NCBI RefSeq assembly: GCF_014196625.1
Contig: NZ_JACIDZ010000002.1
Location: forward strand, 124,001 to 188,000
Reading direction: 5' to 3'
From: Martelella radicis
Lineage (GTDB): Bacteria; Pseudomonadota; Alphaproteobacteria; Rhizobiales; Rhizobiaceae
Length of the DNA: 64,000 nucleotides
The notes under the pieces were generated by a model, which ran no database searches, had not been told where the DNA came from, and saw nothing but the letters and a program-made list of their open reading frames with translations. The translations under genes and the position numbers were made by a program. Of the stretch, positions 17,657 to 25,319 are shown one piece after another. The number at the start of each line of letters is the position of its first letter. Position 1 is the first letter of the stretch.

Positions 17657-18667
17657 ATGAATACCAACTTCTTGAAGCTGGCCGCGTCCGCGGCCGCATT
17701 CGCCGTCATTGCCGCAGGCAGCGCCACCGCTCAGACCTGGCAACCCGACCGCCCGATCAACATCATCGTGCCATGGTCGGCCGGCGGCTCGACCGACCAG
17801 GTGACCCGCGTCGTCGCGCCGATCCTCGAGGAAGCGCTCGGCACAGAAGTCGTTGTCGTCAACCAGCCCGGCGCCTCCGGCTCGATCGGCACCAAGGCGG
17901 CGCTGGACGCCCCGCGCGACGGCTACACCTGGACGGCAAATGCGATCGCCAACAACGCGACCTATCAGGTCTCGGGCCTTCTGGAGGAATCCGGCATCGA
18001 TGACTATCGGGTCTATCTCCATGTTGCCAACGCGCCGGTGATCTCCGTCAATGCCAACGCCCCCTACAAGGATTTCGGCGAACTTCTGGAAGCGATGAAG
18101 ACGGGGAATGTCACGGTCGGCACGGCCGGCGTAACATCTTCCGGCGGCATGGCGCTGGCAGCGCTTAACGATGCTTCCGGCGGCGACATGACCGCGCGCA
18201 TGGTGACCTATGACGGCGGCAACCCGGCCGTGATCGCGGCGGCCTCCGGCGAGGTCGACATGACCACCCAGCTTGCCGTGGAACAGACGGAAATGATCAA
18301 GGCCGGCCGCCTGCGCCCGCTCGCCGTCATCTCCGATACGCCGCTTGAAATCGAGGGACTCGACCCGGTTCCGCCGGTCACCGACTGGCTCGACATGCAT
18401 GTCGCCCCCGACTATTTCGGCGTCTTCATCCCGACCGGCGCTCCCCAGGAGGTCTACGATACCGTCGACCAGGTCTGGGAGGAGCATGTGATGAACGCCC
18501 CGGCGCTGAAGAAATATGCCAATGAACGCGGTGCCATGTTCAACCCGAGCTTTGGCGATCAGGCCCGCGAGCGCGCCATGCCGGTGGTCATCTCGGAAGC
18601 CTGCGCCCTGAAGTCGCGTGGCGAGGCCGTCAAGGACCCGTCCGAGCTCGGCATTTCCTGCGAATAA
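17657..18667 (+). CDS. tctC: Tripartite tricarboxylate transporter substrate-binding protein (TctC/Bug family)
   Basis: A 336-residue periplasmic binding protein with a Sec signal peptide (MNTNFLKLAASAAAFAVIAA, cleaved near ATA-QTW). The Bug-family hallmark is present as RPINIIVPWSAGGSTDQ, followed by VVNQPGASGSIGTKAA. These proteins bind carboxylates between two lobes and deliver them to TctA/TctB. The ATG at 17657 has a GGGAGGAG site; the upstream open frame is ignored. Two stem-loops after the stop separate it from tctB, presumably allowing extra copies of the binding protein. The ligand is unknown, and a sugar acid fits the neighbouring enzymes. Confidence 0.92.
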   Translation: MNTNFLKLAASAAAFAVIAAGSATAQTWQPDRPINIIVPWSAGGSTDQVTRVVAPILEEALGTEVVVVNQPGASGSIGTKAALDAPRDGYTWTANAIANNATYQVSGLLEESGIDDYRVYLHVANAPVISVNANAPYKDFGELLEAMKTGNVTVGTAGVTSSGGMALAALNDASGGDMTARMVTYDGGNPAVIAAASGEVDMTTQLAVEQTEMIKAGRLRPLAVISDTPLEIEGLDPVPPVTDWLDMHVAPDYFGVFIPTGAPQEVYDTVDQVWEEHVMNAPALKKYANERGAMFNPSFGDQARERAMPVVISEACALKSRGEAVKDPSELGISCE

Positions 18668-18678
18668 GAAAAGAACCG

Positions 18679-18724
18679 GCCGGCTCCAGCCGGCTGCAAT
18701 TTGGCGGGGCCACAAGGCCCCGCC
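18679..18724 (+). terminator. Two stem-loops between tctC and tctB
   Basis: The first hairpin is GCCGG-CTCCAG-CCGGC (18679-18694). The second is a perfect 9-base-pair stem GGCGGGGCC / GGCCCCGCC with an ACAA loop (18703-18724). Only CTCTTCC follows, so this is probably partial termination or 3' end protection of the tctC message. Confidence 0.65.
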
Positions 18725-18812
18725 CTCTTCCTCCGTCGCCTGCGGTACGCGGAAGAAGCGTTGGCGGTGACGCACGATCCGCCTCGTTAATGCTCGAACA
18801 CCGGAGAGTTTC

Positions 18813-19313
18813 ATGCTGAAGCTACGTTCCGTCGACCTCACAGTGACCGCTATCCTGCTGGCGATCGGGATTGCCCAGTTTGTCGGCGGGTTTACCATGG
18901 ACCGGCTGGAGGTGCGCCGCATCCACCCTGCCAGCATTCCCGGCCTTCTGCCCATGATCCTCGGTATCGCCATCACGATCGTAGCCGGACTGCAGCTCTG
19001 GGGCCTGATGCGCAGCAAGGGAAACGATGACGGCGCCCATGTTTCAGGCCTGATCGATCGCGCCGAACTGCTGAAGCTTCTCGGCCTCATCGCGATCTGC
19101 GCAGCCTATGCCCTCGTTCTCGTTGGCCGCATTCACTTCTGGGCGGCGAGCAGCCTGTTCGTCGCAAGCTTTGTCATCATCTTCGAGTTTTCATCCGGCA
19201 TGTCGCGCAGGGCGCTGTTCTTGATGGTTGCCCGCGCGGTGATCATCGCGGTCGTCTTCGGCGGCGCTCTCTCATACCTCTTTGAAGATCTCTTTCTGGT
19301 GCGGTTGCCATGA
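18813..19313 (+). CDS. tctB: Tripartite tricarboxylate transporter small subunit (TctB)
   Basis: A 166-residue inner-membrane protein with about four hydrophobic helices, starting with LTVTAILLAIGIAQFVGGF. The TctB (DUF1468) context is clear from its position between TctC and TctA and from the 4-base ATGA overlap with tctA. It is a required but poorly understood membrane partner of TctA. Sequence conservation in this family is low, so the call rests on length, hydrophobicity and gene order. Confidence 0.88.
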   Translation: MLKLRSVDLTVTAILLAIGIAQFVGGFTMDRLEVRRIHPASIPGLLPMILGIAITIVAGLQLWGLMRSKGNDDGAHVSGLIDRAELLKLLGLIAICAAYALVLVGRIHFWAASSLFVASFVIIFEFSSGMSRRALFLMVARAVIIAVVFGGALSYLFEDLFLVRLP

Positions 19314-20854
19314 ACACGGTTTTCGACGCTCTATTCTCCGCCTTCGCCAACCTCTCGACGCCGATGATGCTGTTCAACGTCGTCTGGGCGACACTGCTCG
19401 GCATCTTCGTCGGCGCGCTGCCCGGCCTGACGGCGACCATGGGCGTGGCGCTTCTGACGACGCTCACCTACTCGCTCGACCGCGATGCGGCGATCCTGGT
19501 CCTGATCTGCATGTATGTCGGCGCGATCTATGGCGGCTCGCGCAGCGCCATCCTGCTCAACATTCCCGGAACGCCGGCCAGTGCCGCGACCGCGCTCGAC
19601 GGTTTCCCGCTGGTGCGTCAGGGCAAGGGCGCGCTTGCCATGGCGATCGCCACGCTCGGATCCATGTTCGGCACGCTGGTCGGCATCGTCATGCTGATTG
19701 CCATCGCTCCGCCTCTGGCGGAAGCCGCCTTCGGCTTCGGCTCCTACGAATTCTTCTGGCTGGCGCTGTTCGGCATCATCATTTCCGGCCAGTTGACCCA
19801 TTCCGGCGAGCCACTGAAAGGCTATATGGCCGGGTTGATCGGACTTTCAGTCGCCATGATCGGCTCGGAAGGCATTCATTCCTATGTCCGCTTCAATTTC
19901 GATATTCAGCAGATGAATGGCGGGATAGATCTGATCCCCGCCATGGTCGGCGCCTTCGGCTTCGCCGAGGTGCTGTTTGCCATGACACTGCCGGCCGCCC
20001 AGATGGTGGAAAAGAAATCGGTGCGCGCGCCGATCCGCGAGCTCCTGACCAGCGTGTGGGGTTACAAGCGCACTGTTCTGGAGTCAGGCGTCATTGGCAC
20101 GCTGGTCGGCATCATTCCAGGCGTCGGCGAGGATATCGGCGCCTGGGGCTCCTATGCCGCCGCCAAGCGCCACTCAAAGGAACGCGACCAGTTCGGCAAG
20201 GGTAGCCAGGAGGGCCTGATCGCAGCCGAAACCGGCAATTCCGCCGTGGTGCCCGGATCGCTGATCCCGACGCTGACGCTTGGCGTTCCCGGTTCCGCCT
20301 CGGCGGCGGTGCTGATCGCGGCACTCTTCCTTCACGGCGTGCGGCCCGGCCCGATGATCATGTTCGATCAGCCGGAGATGATCTACACCATCGCCGTGAT
20401 GCTGATCTTTGCGACGATCGCCATGGGCGTGTTCGGCATGGCGCTGACGCCGGTTTTCGTTCGCGTGCTGAAAGTGCCGCGCACCATCTTGATGCCGCTG
20501 GTCTTCTGCCTCTGCGTCATCGGCCCCTATGCGCTGACACAGCGGATCTTCGATATCTGGGTCATGTTCTTCTTCGGCGTCGTCGGCTATGTGCTGCGCC
20601 GGCTGAACTATCCGATGGCCCCGCTCGTGCTCGGCATCATCCTCGGCAGCCTGCTCGACAAGAGCCTGCGGCGCGGCCTCATCCTTTCGAACGGCGATAT
20701 CACCGCCTTCTTCACCCGGCCGGTGTCGGCGGGCTTCGCAATCCTGATCGCGCTGATCATCCTGTTCTCCATCCCGCCGGTCCGTCGTCTTCTGCAGTTC
20801 AAACGCAGGGGCGGCAATGCTAACAGTCAGGAAACGTCTGACGGCAAGGAATGA
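19310..20854 (+). CDS. tctA: Tripartite tricarboxylate transporter large permease (TctA)
   Basis: A 514-residue inner-membrane secondary transporter with about 12 helices. TctA signatures seen are GALPGLTATMG, MYVGAIYGGSRSAILLNIPGTPASAATALDG, and the second-half repeat IIPGVGEDIGAW and TLGVPGSASAAVL. It uses an ion gradient to import the carboxylate delivered by TctC. The gene overlaps tctB by 4 bases and is followed 12 bases later by the TetR gene, so regulator and transporter share a transcript. Confidence 0.95.
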   Translation: MNTVFDALFSAFANLSTPMMLFNVVWATLLGIFVGALPGLTATMGVALLTTLTYSLDRDAAILVLICMYVGAIYGGSRSAILLNIPGTPASAATALDGFPLVRQGKGALAMAIATLGSMFGTLVGIVMLIAIAPPLAEAAFGFGSYEFFWLALFGIIISGQLTHSGEPLKGYMAGLIGLSVAMIGSEGIHSYVRFNFDIQQMNGGIDLIPAMVGAFGFAEVLFAMTLPAAQMVEKKSVRAPIRELLTSVWGYKRTVLESGVIGTLVGIIPGVGEDIGAWGSYAAAKRHSKERDQFGKGSQEGLIAAETGNSAVVPGSLIPTLTLGVPGSASAAVLIAALFLHGVRPGPMIMFDQPEMIYTIAVMLIFATIAMGVFGMALTPVFVRVLKVPRTILMPLVFCLCVIGPYALTQRIFDIWVMFFFGVVGYVLRRLNYPMAPLVLGIILGSLLDKSLRRGLILSNGDITAFFTRPVSAGFAILIALIILFSIPPVRRLLQFKRRGGNANSQETSDGKE

Positions 20855-20866
20855 GGAGAAACCCAA

Positions 20867-21535
20867 GTGGCGAGAAGCGGCAAGGCAACGGCAACACGGA
20901 CAAGGCGCGGCGTGCGCGACGCGGAAGCCTCGCGCGCCGCTATCCTCCAGGCCGCGCTCGACGAATTCTCCTCGGTCGGCTATGACGGCGCCCGCGTCGA
21001 CCGGATCGCCGCCGAGGCAGGCCTTTCGAAACCGCTGCTCTACGATTATTTCGGCGACAAGGACGAACTCTACAAGGCTGCGTTGCGCGAGGCCTATGTG
21101 CAGATCCGCGCAGGCGAGGAAAACCTGGCCCTGGACGCGCTGTCCCCGGAAGAGGCCGTCGCCGCTCTGGTGATGTTCACCATGACCCATTTCCGCACGC
21201 GGCCCTGGTTCATCACCATGCTCAACACCGAAAACCTTCGCCACGGCTCGTCCGTCAGCGCCATCGGTGACCGGCGTGAGATCCAGTCAAAACTGCTGGT
21301 CAAGCTTTCGGACGTGCTCGAGCGCGGCTGGGAGGACGGTGTTTTCCTGCGCCGGGCAAAGCCGGTGGAAGTCTATATCATGATCGCCTCGCTCTGCTAT
21401 TTTCCGGTTTCCAACCGATTTACGCTCGCCGAAGTGTTCGGCTTCGATACCAGTGAGGAAGGATTGAACGCCCATGCCCGACGCGCCACCGAGGCTGTAG
21501 TCGGCTGGCTGAAGCAGAAGGGGGAGGAGACATGA
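20867..21535 (+). CDS. TetR-family transcriptional regulator of the operon
   Basis: A 222-residue regulator. A basic N-terminal tail (GKATATRTRRGVRD) precedes the TetR helix-turn-helix at about residues 22-68 (ILQAALDEFSSVGYDGARVD, then LSKPLLYDYFGDKDELYKAA). A C-terminal all-helical ligand domain follows. It starts at GTG 20867 with a GGAGAAA element upstream, 12 bases after tctA, and overlaps the next gene by 4 bases. The palindrome at 14302-14325 is its best candidate operator, which would make it an autoregulated repressor released by the operon's substrate or an intermediate. Confidence 0.9.
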   Translation: MARSGKATATRTRRGVRDAEASRAAILQAALDEFSSVGYDGARVDRIAAEAGLSKPLLYDYFGDKDELYKAALREAYVQIRAGEENLALDALSPEEAVAALVMFTMTHFRTRPWFITMLNTENLRHGSSVSAIGDRREIQSKLLVKLSDVLERGWEDGVFLRRAKPVEVYIMIASLCYFPVSNRFTLAEVFGFDTSEEGLNAHARRATEAVVGWLKQKGEET

Positions 21536-22371
21536 TACGCCTTGTCTGCTGCAATGAACTCCTGAGCCGCCAGGGTCTCGATTTTGCCGACCAGTGCCGC
21601 TTTGCCCGCGCCGTCGGCTATGAAGCGCTTGAGCTCGCCGTCGAGAGCTTTCCTGACGATCCGCGCGACATTTCCATGGCGGAGATCCGCAAGATGCGCG
21701 CCATCGCGAAGTCAGAGGGCCTCGACATAGCCGGGCTGCACTGGCTGCTCTCGTCCGCGCCGGAACTCTCGATCACCGATCCGGAAGCATCACGCCCGAC
21801 GGCCGACTATCTGTTGCGCCTTTTCGACATCACGGCCGAGCTTGGCGGCAGAGTGCTGGTGCACGGCTCGCCCCGCCAGCGCCGGCCGCCCGAAGGCGAG
21901 CCCCGCGATAAGACACTGGAGCGCGTGGCGGCGTTTTTCGCGCCTGTGGCGAAGGCTGCGGCCGATCGCGACCTCTGCTACTGCATCGAGCCGCTTTCAC
22001 GCGACCAGACGCCCTTCATCAACACGCTCAAAGAGGCCGCCCGTCTGGTCGGGATGGTCGGCTCCGATCACTTCAAGACCATGCTCGACTGTTCCTCTGC
22101 CGCGCTTGCCGAAGATGAGGACGTGCCATCGCTCATCGAGATGTGGATGCCGACGGGGAACATCGCCCATATCCATCTCAATGATCGCAATCGCGGCGCG
22201 CCCGGCACCGGCTCGGACGATTTTTCCGCGATCATCGCCGCCATTCTCAAAAGCGGCTATTCGGGCGATCTTTCCGTCGAGCCATTCAAGACCTGCTACA
22301 GCGCAGAAGTGACGCTCGCGATCGCCGCTGCGACCGTGGAGGCCCACCTTCAGACGCACGGGAGAAAATGA
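21532..22371 (+). CDS. Second sugar phosphate isomerase/epimerase-like TIM barrel
   Basis: This 279-residue xylose-isomerase-like barrel is distinct from the one at 16667. Visible metal-site segments include YCIEPLSRDQT (Glu), TMLDCSSAAL (Asp), IAHIHLNDRN (His) and DLSVEPFKTC (Glu). It resembles the D-psicose/D-tagatose 3-epimerase and hydroxypyruvate-isomerase-like group, but I would not assign a substrate. The ATG overlaps the stop of the TetR gene, and its own stop overlaps the next ATG, so it is tightly coupled to both. Confidence 0.87.
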   Translation: MIRLVCCNELLSRQGLDFADQCRFARAVGYEALELAVESFPDDPRDISMAEIRKMRAIAKSEGLDIAGLHWLLSSAPELSITDPEASRPTADYLLRLFDITAELGGRVLVHGSPRQRRPPEGEPRDKTLERVAAFFAPVAKAAADRDLCYCIEPLSRDQTPFINTLKEAARLVGMVGSDHFKTMLDCSSAALAEDEDVPSLIEMWMPTGNIAHIHLNDRNRGAPGTGSDDFSAIIAAILKSGYSGDLSVEPFKTCYSAEVTLAIAAATVEAHLQTHGRK

Positions 22372-23726
22372 TGACCGGCGCGCCGCGACTTGAAGTCGGT
22401 TCCATCTCCTTTGACATGCGGCCTGTCGTCTTTCGCCTGCCGTTCCATTTCGGAAATACCGTGGTTACCGAAACCGACCAGGCCTTCGTTTCGGTGTCGA
22501 TTGCCGTCGGCGGCCAGCGGGCCGAAGGGCGCTCGGCCCAGTTGCTGGTGCCGCGCTGGTTCGACAAGCGCCCGACCCGCAGCAATGACGAGACAGTCGA
22601 GGATCTCCGGCTGTCGCTGTCGCATGCCTGCCGGCATGCCGAAACCATTGCCGGCGACACCGTAGCCGAAGCGACCACGCGGCTTCGCGCCGCCGTTGAA
22701 GCGGATATGCCCGCGACGCCGCGCCTTGCCGCTCATTTCGGCCCTGCCCTGGTCGAAATGGCGCTGATCGATGCGCTGTCGATCGCCTTCGGCCTCAACT
22801 TCGCCCAGGCCGCCCGGGCCGATCTCTTTGGCGTTGCCGCCATGGAGGCGCCGGATATCGCGCCGCAGGCCATCACCGCGGCCCTTGCGGCGATCCGGCC
22901 CCTCCCCGCGATCATGCCGCGACAGACCGTCGGCTTCGACGCGCCGCTGAGAGAGACCGAGGTGGCCGGCGATCACCCGGATGATGGCCTGCCCGTGAGC
23001 CTCGAGGCGATCATCCGCGCCACCGGCATCCGCGCCTTCAAGATCAAGCTTGCGGGCGACCCGGAGGCCGATATCGACAGACTTACCGCGATTGCAGGCC
23101 TTGTCGGGAACATGGACGGGTTGCGCGTGACGCTCGACGCCAATGAACAATATGCGCCCGACCGCTTTGCCGGTTTTCTCGATATGCTGTTTGCCGACGA
23201 TGCGCTTTCGCCCTTTCGCCAGGCTATCGGCTTCATCGAACAGCCCTTCCCCCGCGAGACGGCCCTCGCCCAGGGTATCGCGCCGGACCTTTGCCGTTTT
23301 CCACTGATCATCGATGAAAGCGATGATCATGACGGAGCCTTTGCGAGCGCGCTGGAGCGCGGGTGGTCGGGAACCTCGATCAAGAGCTGCAAGGGCGTCC
23401 TGCGCGCGCTTCTCAACTTCTGCCGCGTGAAGGCGGGAAGGGCTGAGGGCCGGAACCTGTTCATTTCCGCGGAGGACCTGACCTGCCAGCCCGGCCTTTG
23501 CTGGCAACAGGACACGATGGTGGCAGCGACGCTCGGCCTTCGCGACGTCGAGCGCAACGGCCATCATTTCGCCGGCGGAATGCAGGGCTGTGACGACCTG
23601 CAGAAGGCACGGCTCCTGTCCACCCATCCGGACATCTACCTGAAGCAAGACGGCCATATCGGGCTCAGAATCGAGGACGGGACGATCGCTGTCGGCTCGT
23701 TGTTCGTGCCCGGCTTCGGCCGGTAG
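22368..23726 (+). CDS. Divergent enolase-superfamily enzyme (mandelate racemase / muconate lactonizing type)
   Basis: A 452-residue protein with an N-terminal capping domain and a C-terminal barrel. Expected catalytic positions are visible: K225-I-K227 in FKIKLAGD, metal ligands D257 (TLDANEQY), E291 (FIEQPFPR) and D316/E317 (IIDESDD), and a sixth-strand lysine region SIKSCKG (K339/K342). Lysines on strands 2 and 6 fit the muconate-lactonizing/epimerase subgroup rather than strict sugar-acid dehydratases. The protein is longer than most relatives. As last gene of the operon (ATGA overlap) it could dehydrate or isomerise the acid that the DUF993 protein then cleaves. Confidence 0.82.
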   Translation: MMTGAPRLEVGSISFDMRPVVFRLPFHFGNTVVTETDQAFVSVSIAVGGQRAEGRSAQLLVPRWFDKRPTRSNDETVEDLRLSLSHACRHAETIAGDTVAEATTRLRAAVEADMPATPRLAAHFGPALVEMALIDALSIAFGLNFAQAARADLFGVAAMEAPDIAPQAITAALAAIRPLPAIMPRQTVGFDAPLRETEVAGDHPDDGLPVSLEAIIRATGIRAFKIKLAGDPEADIDRLTAIAGLVGNMDGLRVTLDANEQYAPDRFAGFLDMLFADDALSPFRQAIGFIEQPFPRETALAQGIAPDLCRFPLIIDESDDHDGAFASALERGWSGTSIKSCKGVLRALLNFCRVKAGRAEGRNLFISAEDLTCQPGLCWQQDTMVAATLGLRDVERNGHHFAGGMQGCDDLQKARLLSTHPDIYLKQDGHIGLRIEDGTIAVGSLFVPGFGR

Positions 23727-23782
23727 CCGCCCCTTGTGCCCAATATTGAGGCGTCCGAAGCGAGCCTTGCGTTTTTTGCATA

Positions 23783-23801
23783 GGGGCATTGCTTTTGCCC
23801 C
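23783..23801 (+). terminator. Stem-loop after the enolase-superfamily gene
   Basis: GGGGCA and TGCCCC flank a 7-base loop, 57 bases past the stop codon. There is no T-run after the stem, so termination would be weak or Rho-assisted. A TATATAA element at 23827-23833, just downstream, may belong to the promoter of the DUF1127 gene. Confidence 0.4.
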
Positions 23802-23876
23802 ACTGCCTCACCCCGAAGCGTCGGCGTATATAAGTATCAACAACAGCGAAGACGAAGCCAACAAAGGAGACCGGAA

Positions 23877-24020
23877 ATGAGCATGACCCGTTCGTTCAAC
23901 AACTGGCTCAAATACCGCGAGACCGTTACCGAGCTTGGCCGCATGAGCACCCGTGAACTGCACGACCTCGGCATCAATCGCGAAGATATCCGTCGCGTCG
24001 CCCGCAAGGCCGCGTTCTAA
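23877..24020 (+). CDS. DUF1127-family small protein, 47 residues
   Basis: The product starts MSMTRSFNNWLKYRETVTEL and ends with the family's RELHDLGINREDIRRVARKA motif, so this is a complete DUF1127 (YjiS-like) domain. An AAAGGAGA ribosome site lies 6 bases before the ATG. These tiny basic proteins are widespread in alphaproteobacteria and have been linked to RNA turnover and nutrient or stress adaptation. In Rhodobacter a DUF1127 gene is co-transcribed with CCUCCUCCC small RNAs, and the same arrangement follows here. The gene is too short for routine ORF cut-offs and easily missed. Confidence 0.93.
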   Translation: MSMTRSFNNWLKYRETVTELGRMSTRELHDLGINREDIRRVARKAAF

Positions 24021-24028
24021 GCAATTCC

Positions 24029-24049
24029 TTCGGCTCGCAAAAAGCCGAA
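24029..24049 (+). other. Stem-loop directly after the DUF1127 gene
   Basis: TTCGGCT and AGCCGAA form a 7-base-pair stem with an A-rich loop, 8 bases past the stop codon. No T-run follows. It may mark the processing boundary between the DUF1127 message and the downstream small RNA hairpins. Confidence 0.55.
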
Positions 24050-24060
24050 ACACATGTTTT

Positions 24061-24094
24061 CGGAGCCGCGCCCTCCTCCTCCCAGCGCGCTTCG
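24061..24094 (+). ncRNA. CcsR/cuckoo-type small RNA hairpin 1 (CCUCCUCCC loop)
   Basis: CGGAGCCGCGC (24061-24071) pairs with GCGCGCTTCG (24085-24094) with one bulged C and one G-U pair. It exposes the 13-base loop CCTCCTCCTCCCA. The anti-Shine-Dalgarno-like loop on a GC-rich stem is the defining trait of the CcsR/cuckoo small RNAs of alphaproteobacteria, which occur in tandem after DUF1127 genes. Processing ends are not determined. Confidence 0.85.
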
Positions 24095-24099
24095 ATTTG

Positions 24100-24132
24100 G
24101 ACCGGCGATCCTCCTCCTCCCAATCGCTGGTC
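24100..24132 (+). ncRNA. CcsR/cuckoo-type small RNA hairpin 2 (CCUCCUCCC loop)
   Basis: GACCGGCGAT (24100-24109) pairs with ATCGCTGGTC (24123-24132) through ten pairs, one of them G-U. It closes the loop CCTCCTCCTCCCA, identical over 13 bases to that of hairpin 1 while the stem is unrelated. Conserved loop and free-running stem argue that the loop is the functional part. Confidence 0.87.
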
Positions 24133-24142
24133 ATCATGATGA

Positions 24143-24181
24143 CGCCCACCGGATCCTCCTCCCCCGGTGGGCGTTTTCTTT
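24143..24181 (+). ncRNA. CcsR/cuckoo-type hairpin 3, doubling as Rho-independent terminator
   Basis: A perfect 10-base-pair stem CGCCCACCGG / CCGGTGGGCG closes a loop ATCCTCCTCCC and is followed by TTTTCTTTT. The loop keeps the CCTCCTCCC motif, so the last small RNA of the array also ends the transcript that starts before the DUF1127 gene. The remaining 24182-24319 holds two further short inverted repeats and no gene. Confidence 0.85.
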
Positions 24182-24319
24182 TGTCTTCTCCAGCGCACCA
24201 CAAACAATCAGGCCTTCCAAATCCGCGAAGTTGCGTTCGTTGAAGGCAAGCACGGCTCCTTGCCTGCGATCAGACGATCGCAAGCCTTCAGATTGTGTCA
24301 TGACATTATCGCCGGTCGC

Positions 24320-25120
24320 TCAACGCGGAGGCTGACCGGAGGTTGCCTGGATGAACTCGACCTCGCGCTCCGGCCGGATGATGGCGGCCGTCAGGCGGTC
24401 GGTGGCATAGGCGCCGGTATCGATCGAGATCACACCGTTTGCCATTTGCGGAACCTGCACGATCGTGTGGCCATGGACGATCCATAACCCGTCTCGCCGC
24501 GGCAAATGACCGAAGTCCTGATGGCCCCAGGTGAGATTGCGCTCGGGCTGTTCATCGAGCGGCATGCGCGGATCGGCGCCGGCGTGAACCACGGACATGT
24601 TTCCGCTCGACCAGACGAGCGGCAAGCCTCTCAGCCAATCGAGCTGCTCCTGTCCGAGGCTTTCGATGACTGCATCGCGCAGGCTGAAAATGTCTTTCCG
24701 GCCATAGGCATCGCCCGCAGGACCGAAACTGGCGACGGTCTGCAGGCCGCCGTAACGCAGCCAGCGCTCGCCGCTCTTTTCGGGCTTGTCGAGAAACTCG
24801 AGAAACATCTCCTCGTGATTGCCCATCAGGCAGGCGATATCGCCGCGCTCGCGCTGACGGTCGAATAACATTTTGAGCACCTGGGCCGAATGTTCTCCCC
24901 GATCGACATAGTCACCGACATGCACCACGGGCATACCCGGGACCATAGCATCGATCTTCTCCCACAACCGGTCGAGATTGTCGGCGCAGCCGTGAATGTC
25001 ACCGATCGCGACGAAAGCCTCTTCGGGCTTGGGCATGCCGCCGCGAAAACCCGGCGTCGGCCCCGGGCGCGGCGCGGATCTCGGCTTCGGCGAGGTGAAC
25101 AGGCGGCGTAGAGATTTCAT
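24320..25120 (-). CDS. PPP-family metallophosphatase (serine/threonine protein phosphatase-like)
   Basis: A 266-residue cytosolic phosphoesterase with all core PPP motifs: GDIHG (in AIGDIHGCADN), GDYVDRG, GNHE (in LMGNHEEMF), and later histidines in VVHAG and VHGHT. Two metals in this site would hydrolyse phosphomonoesters. Related bacterial enzymes act on phosphoproteins or on diadenosine tetraphosphate. I choose the ATG at 25120 (MKSLRRLFTSP) since the upstream extension to 25201 is poorly conserved in character and lies in the intergenic repeat. The gene is divergent from addB and converges with the small RNA array. Confidence 0.87.
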   Translation of the reverse strand: MKSLRRLFTSPKPRSAPRPGPTPGFRGGMPKPEEAFVAIGDIHGCADNLDRLWEKIDAMVPGMPVVHVGDYVDRGEHSAQVLKMLFDRQRERGDIACLMGNHEEMFLEFLDKPEKSGERWLRYGGLQTVASFGPAGDAYGRKDIFSLRDAVIESLGQEQLDWLRGLPLVWSSGNMSVVHAGADPRMPLDEQPERNLTWGHQDFGHLPRRDGLWIVHGHTIVQVPQMANGVISIDTGAYATDRLTAAIIRPEREVEFIQATSGQPPR

Positions 25121-25140
25121 CGACGGAGCTAACCTCTGTT

Positions 25141-25221
25141 GGATGACGTCCGGGCCGGCCTGCCGCCGATCCGGCTCTCCTAACATTAGGCCCCGGAACA
25201 CGGCAGTTCAACACGTCATCC
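25141..25221. repeat. Distant inverted repeat in the phosphatase-addB gap
   Basis: GGATGACGT (25141-25149) and ACGTCATCC (25213-25221) are complementary and each is followed or joined by a CCGGGCCGG-like block. It resembles the termini of a small palindromic repeat with a 63-base interior. Function and boundaries are uncertain. The gap probably also holds the addB promoter. Confidence 0.4.
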
Positions 25222-25319
25222 GGCCCGGCCGTTCCGGTTTCCCTTTTTTGCCCGCGCTTGCGTGGGCCGCTTTTGGCCCGTAAAACCGTCGATGAATCGG
25301 ATGGAAACGGGAGCCCGGC

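Noticed and set aside
24061-24173. CRISPR array made of the repeated TCCTCCTCCC units
   Set aside because: The repeats are loops of distinct hairpins only 9-13 bases long with no uniform spacers or cas genes; the small RNA reading explains them fully.
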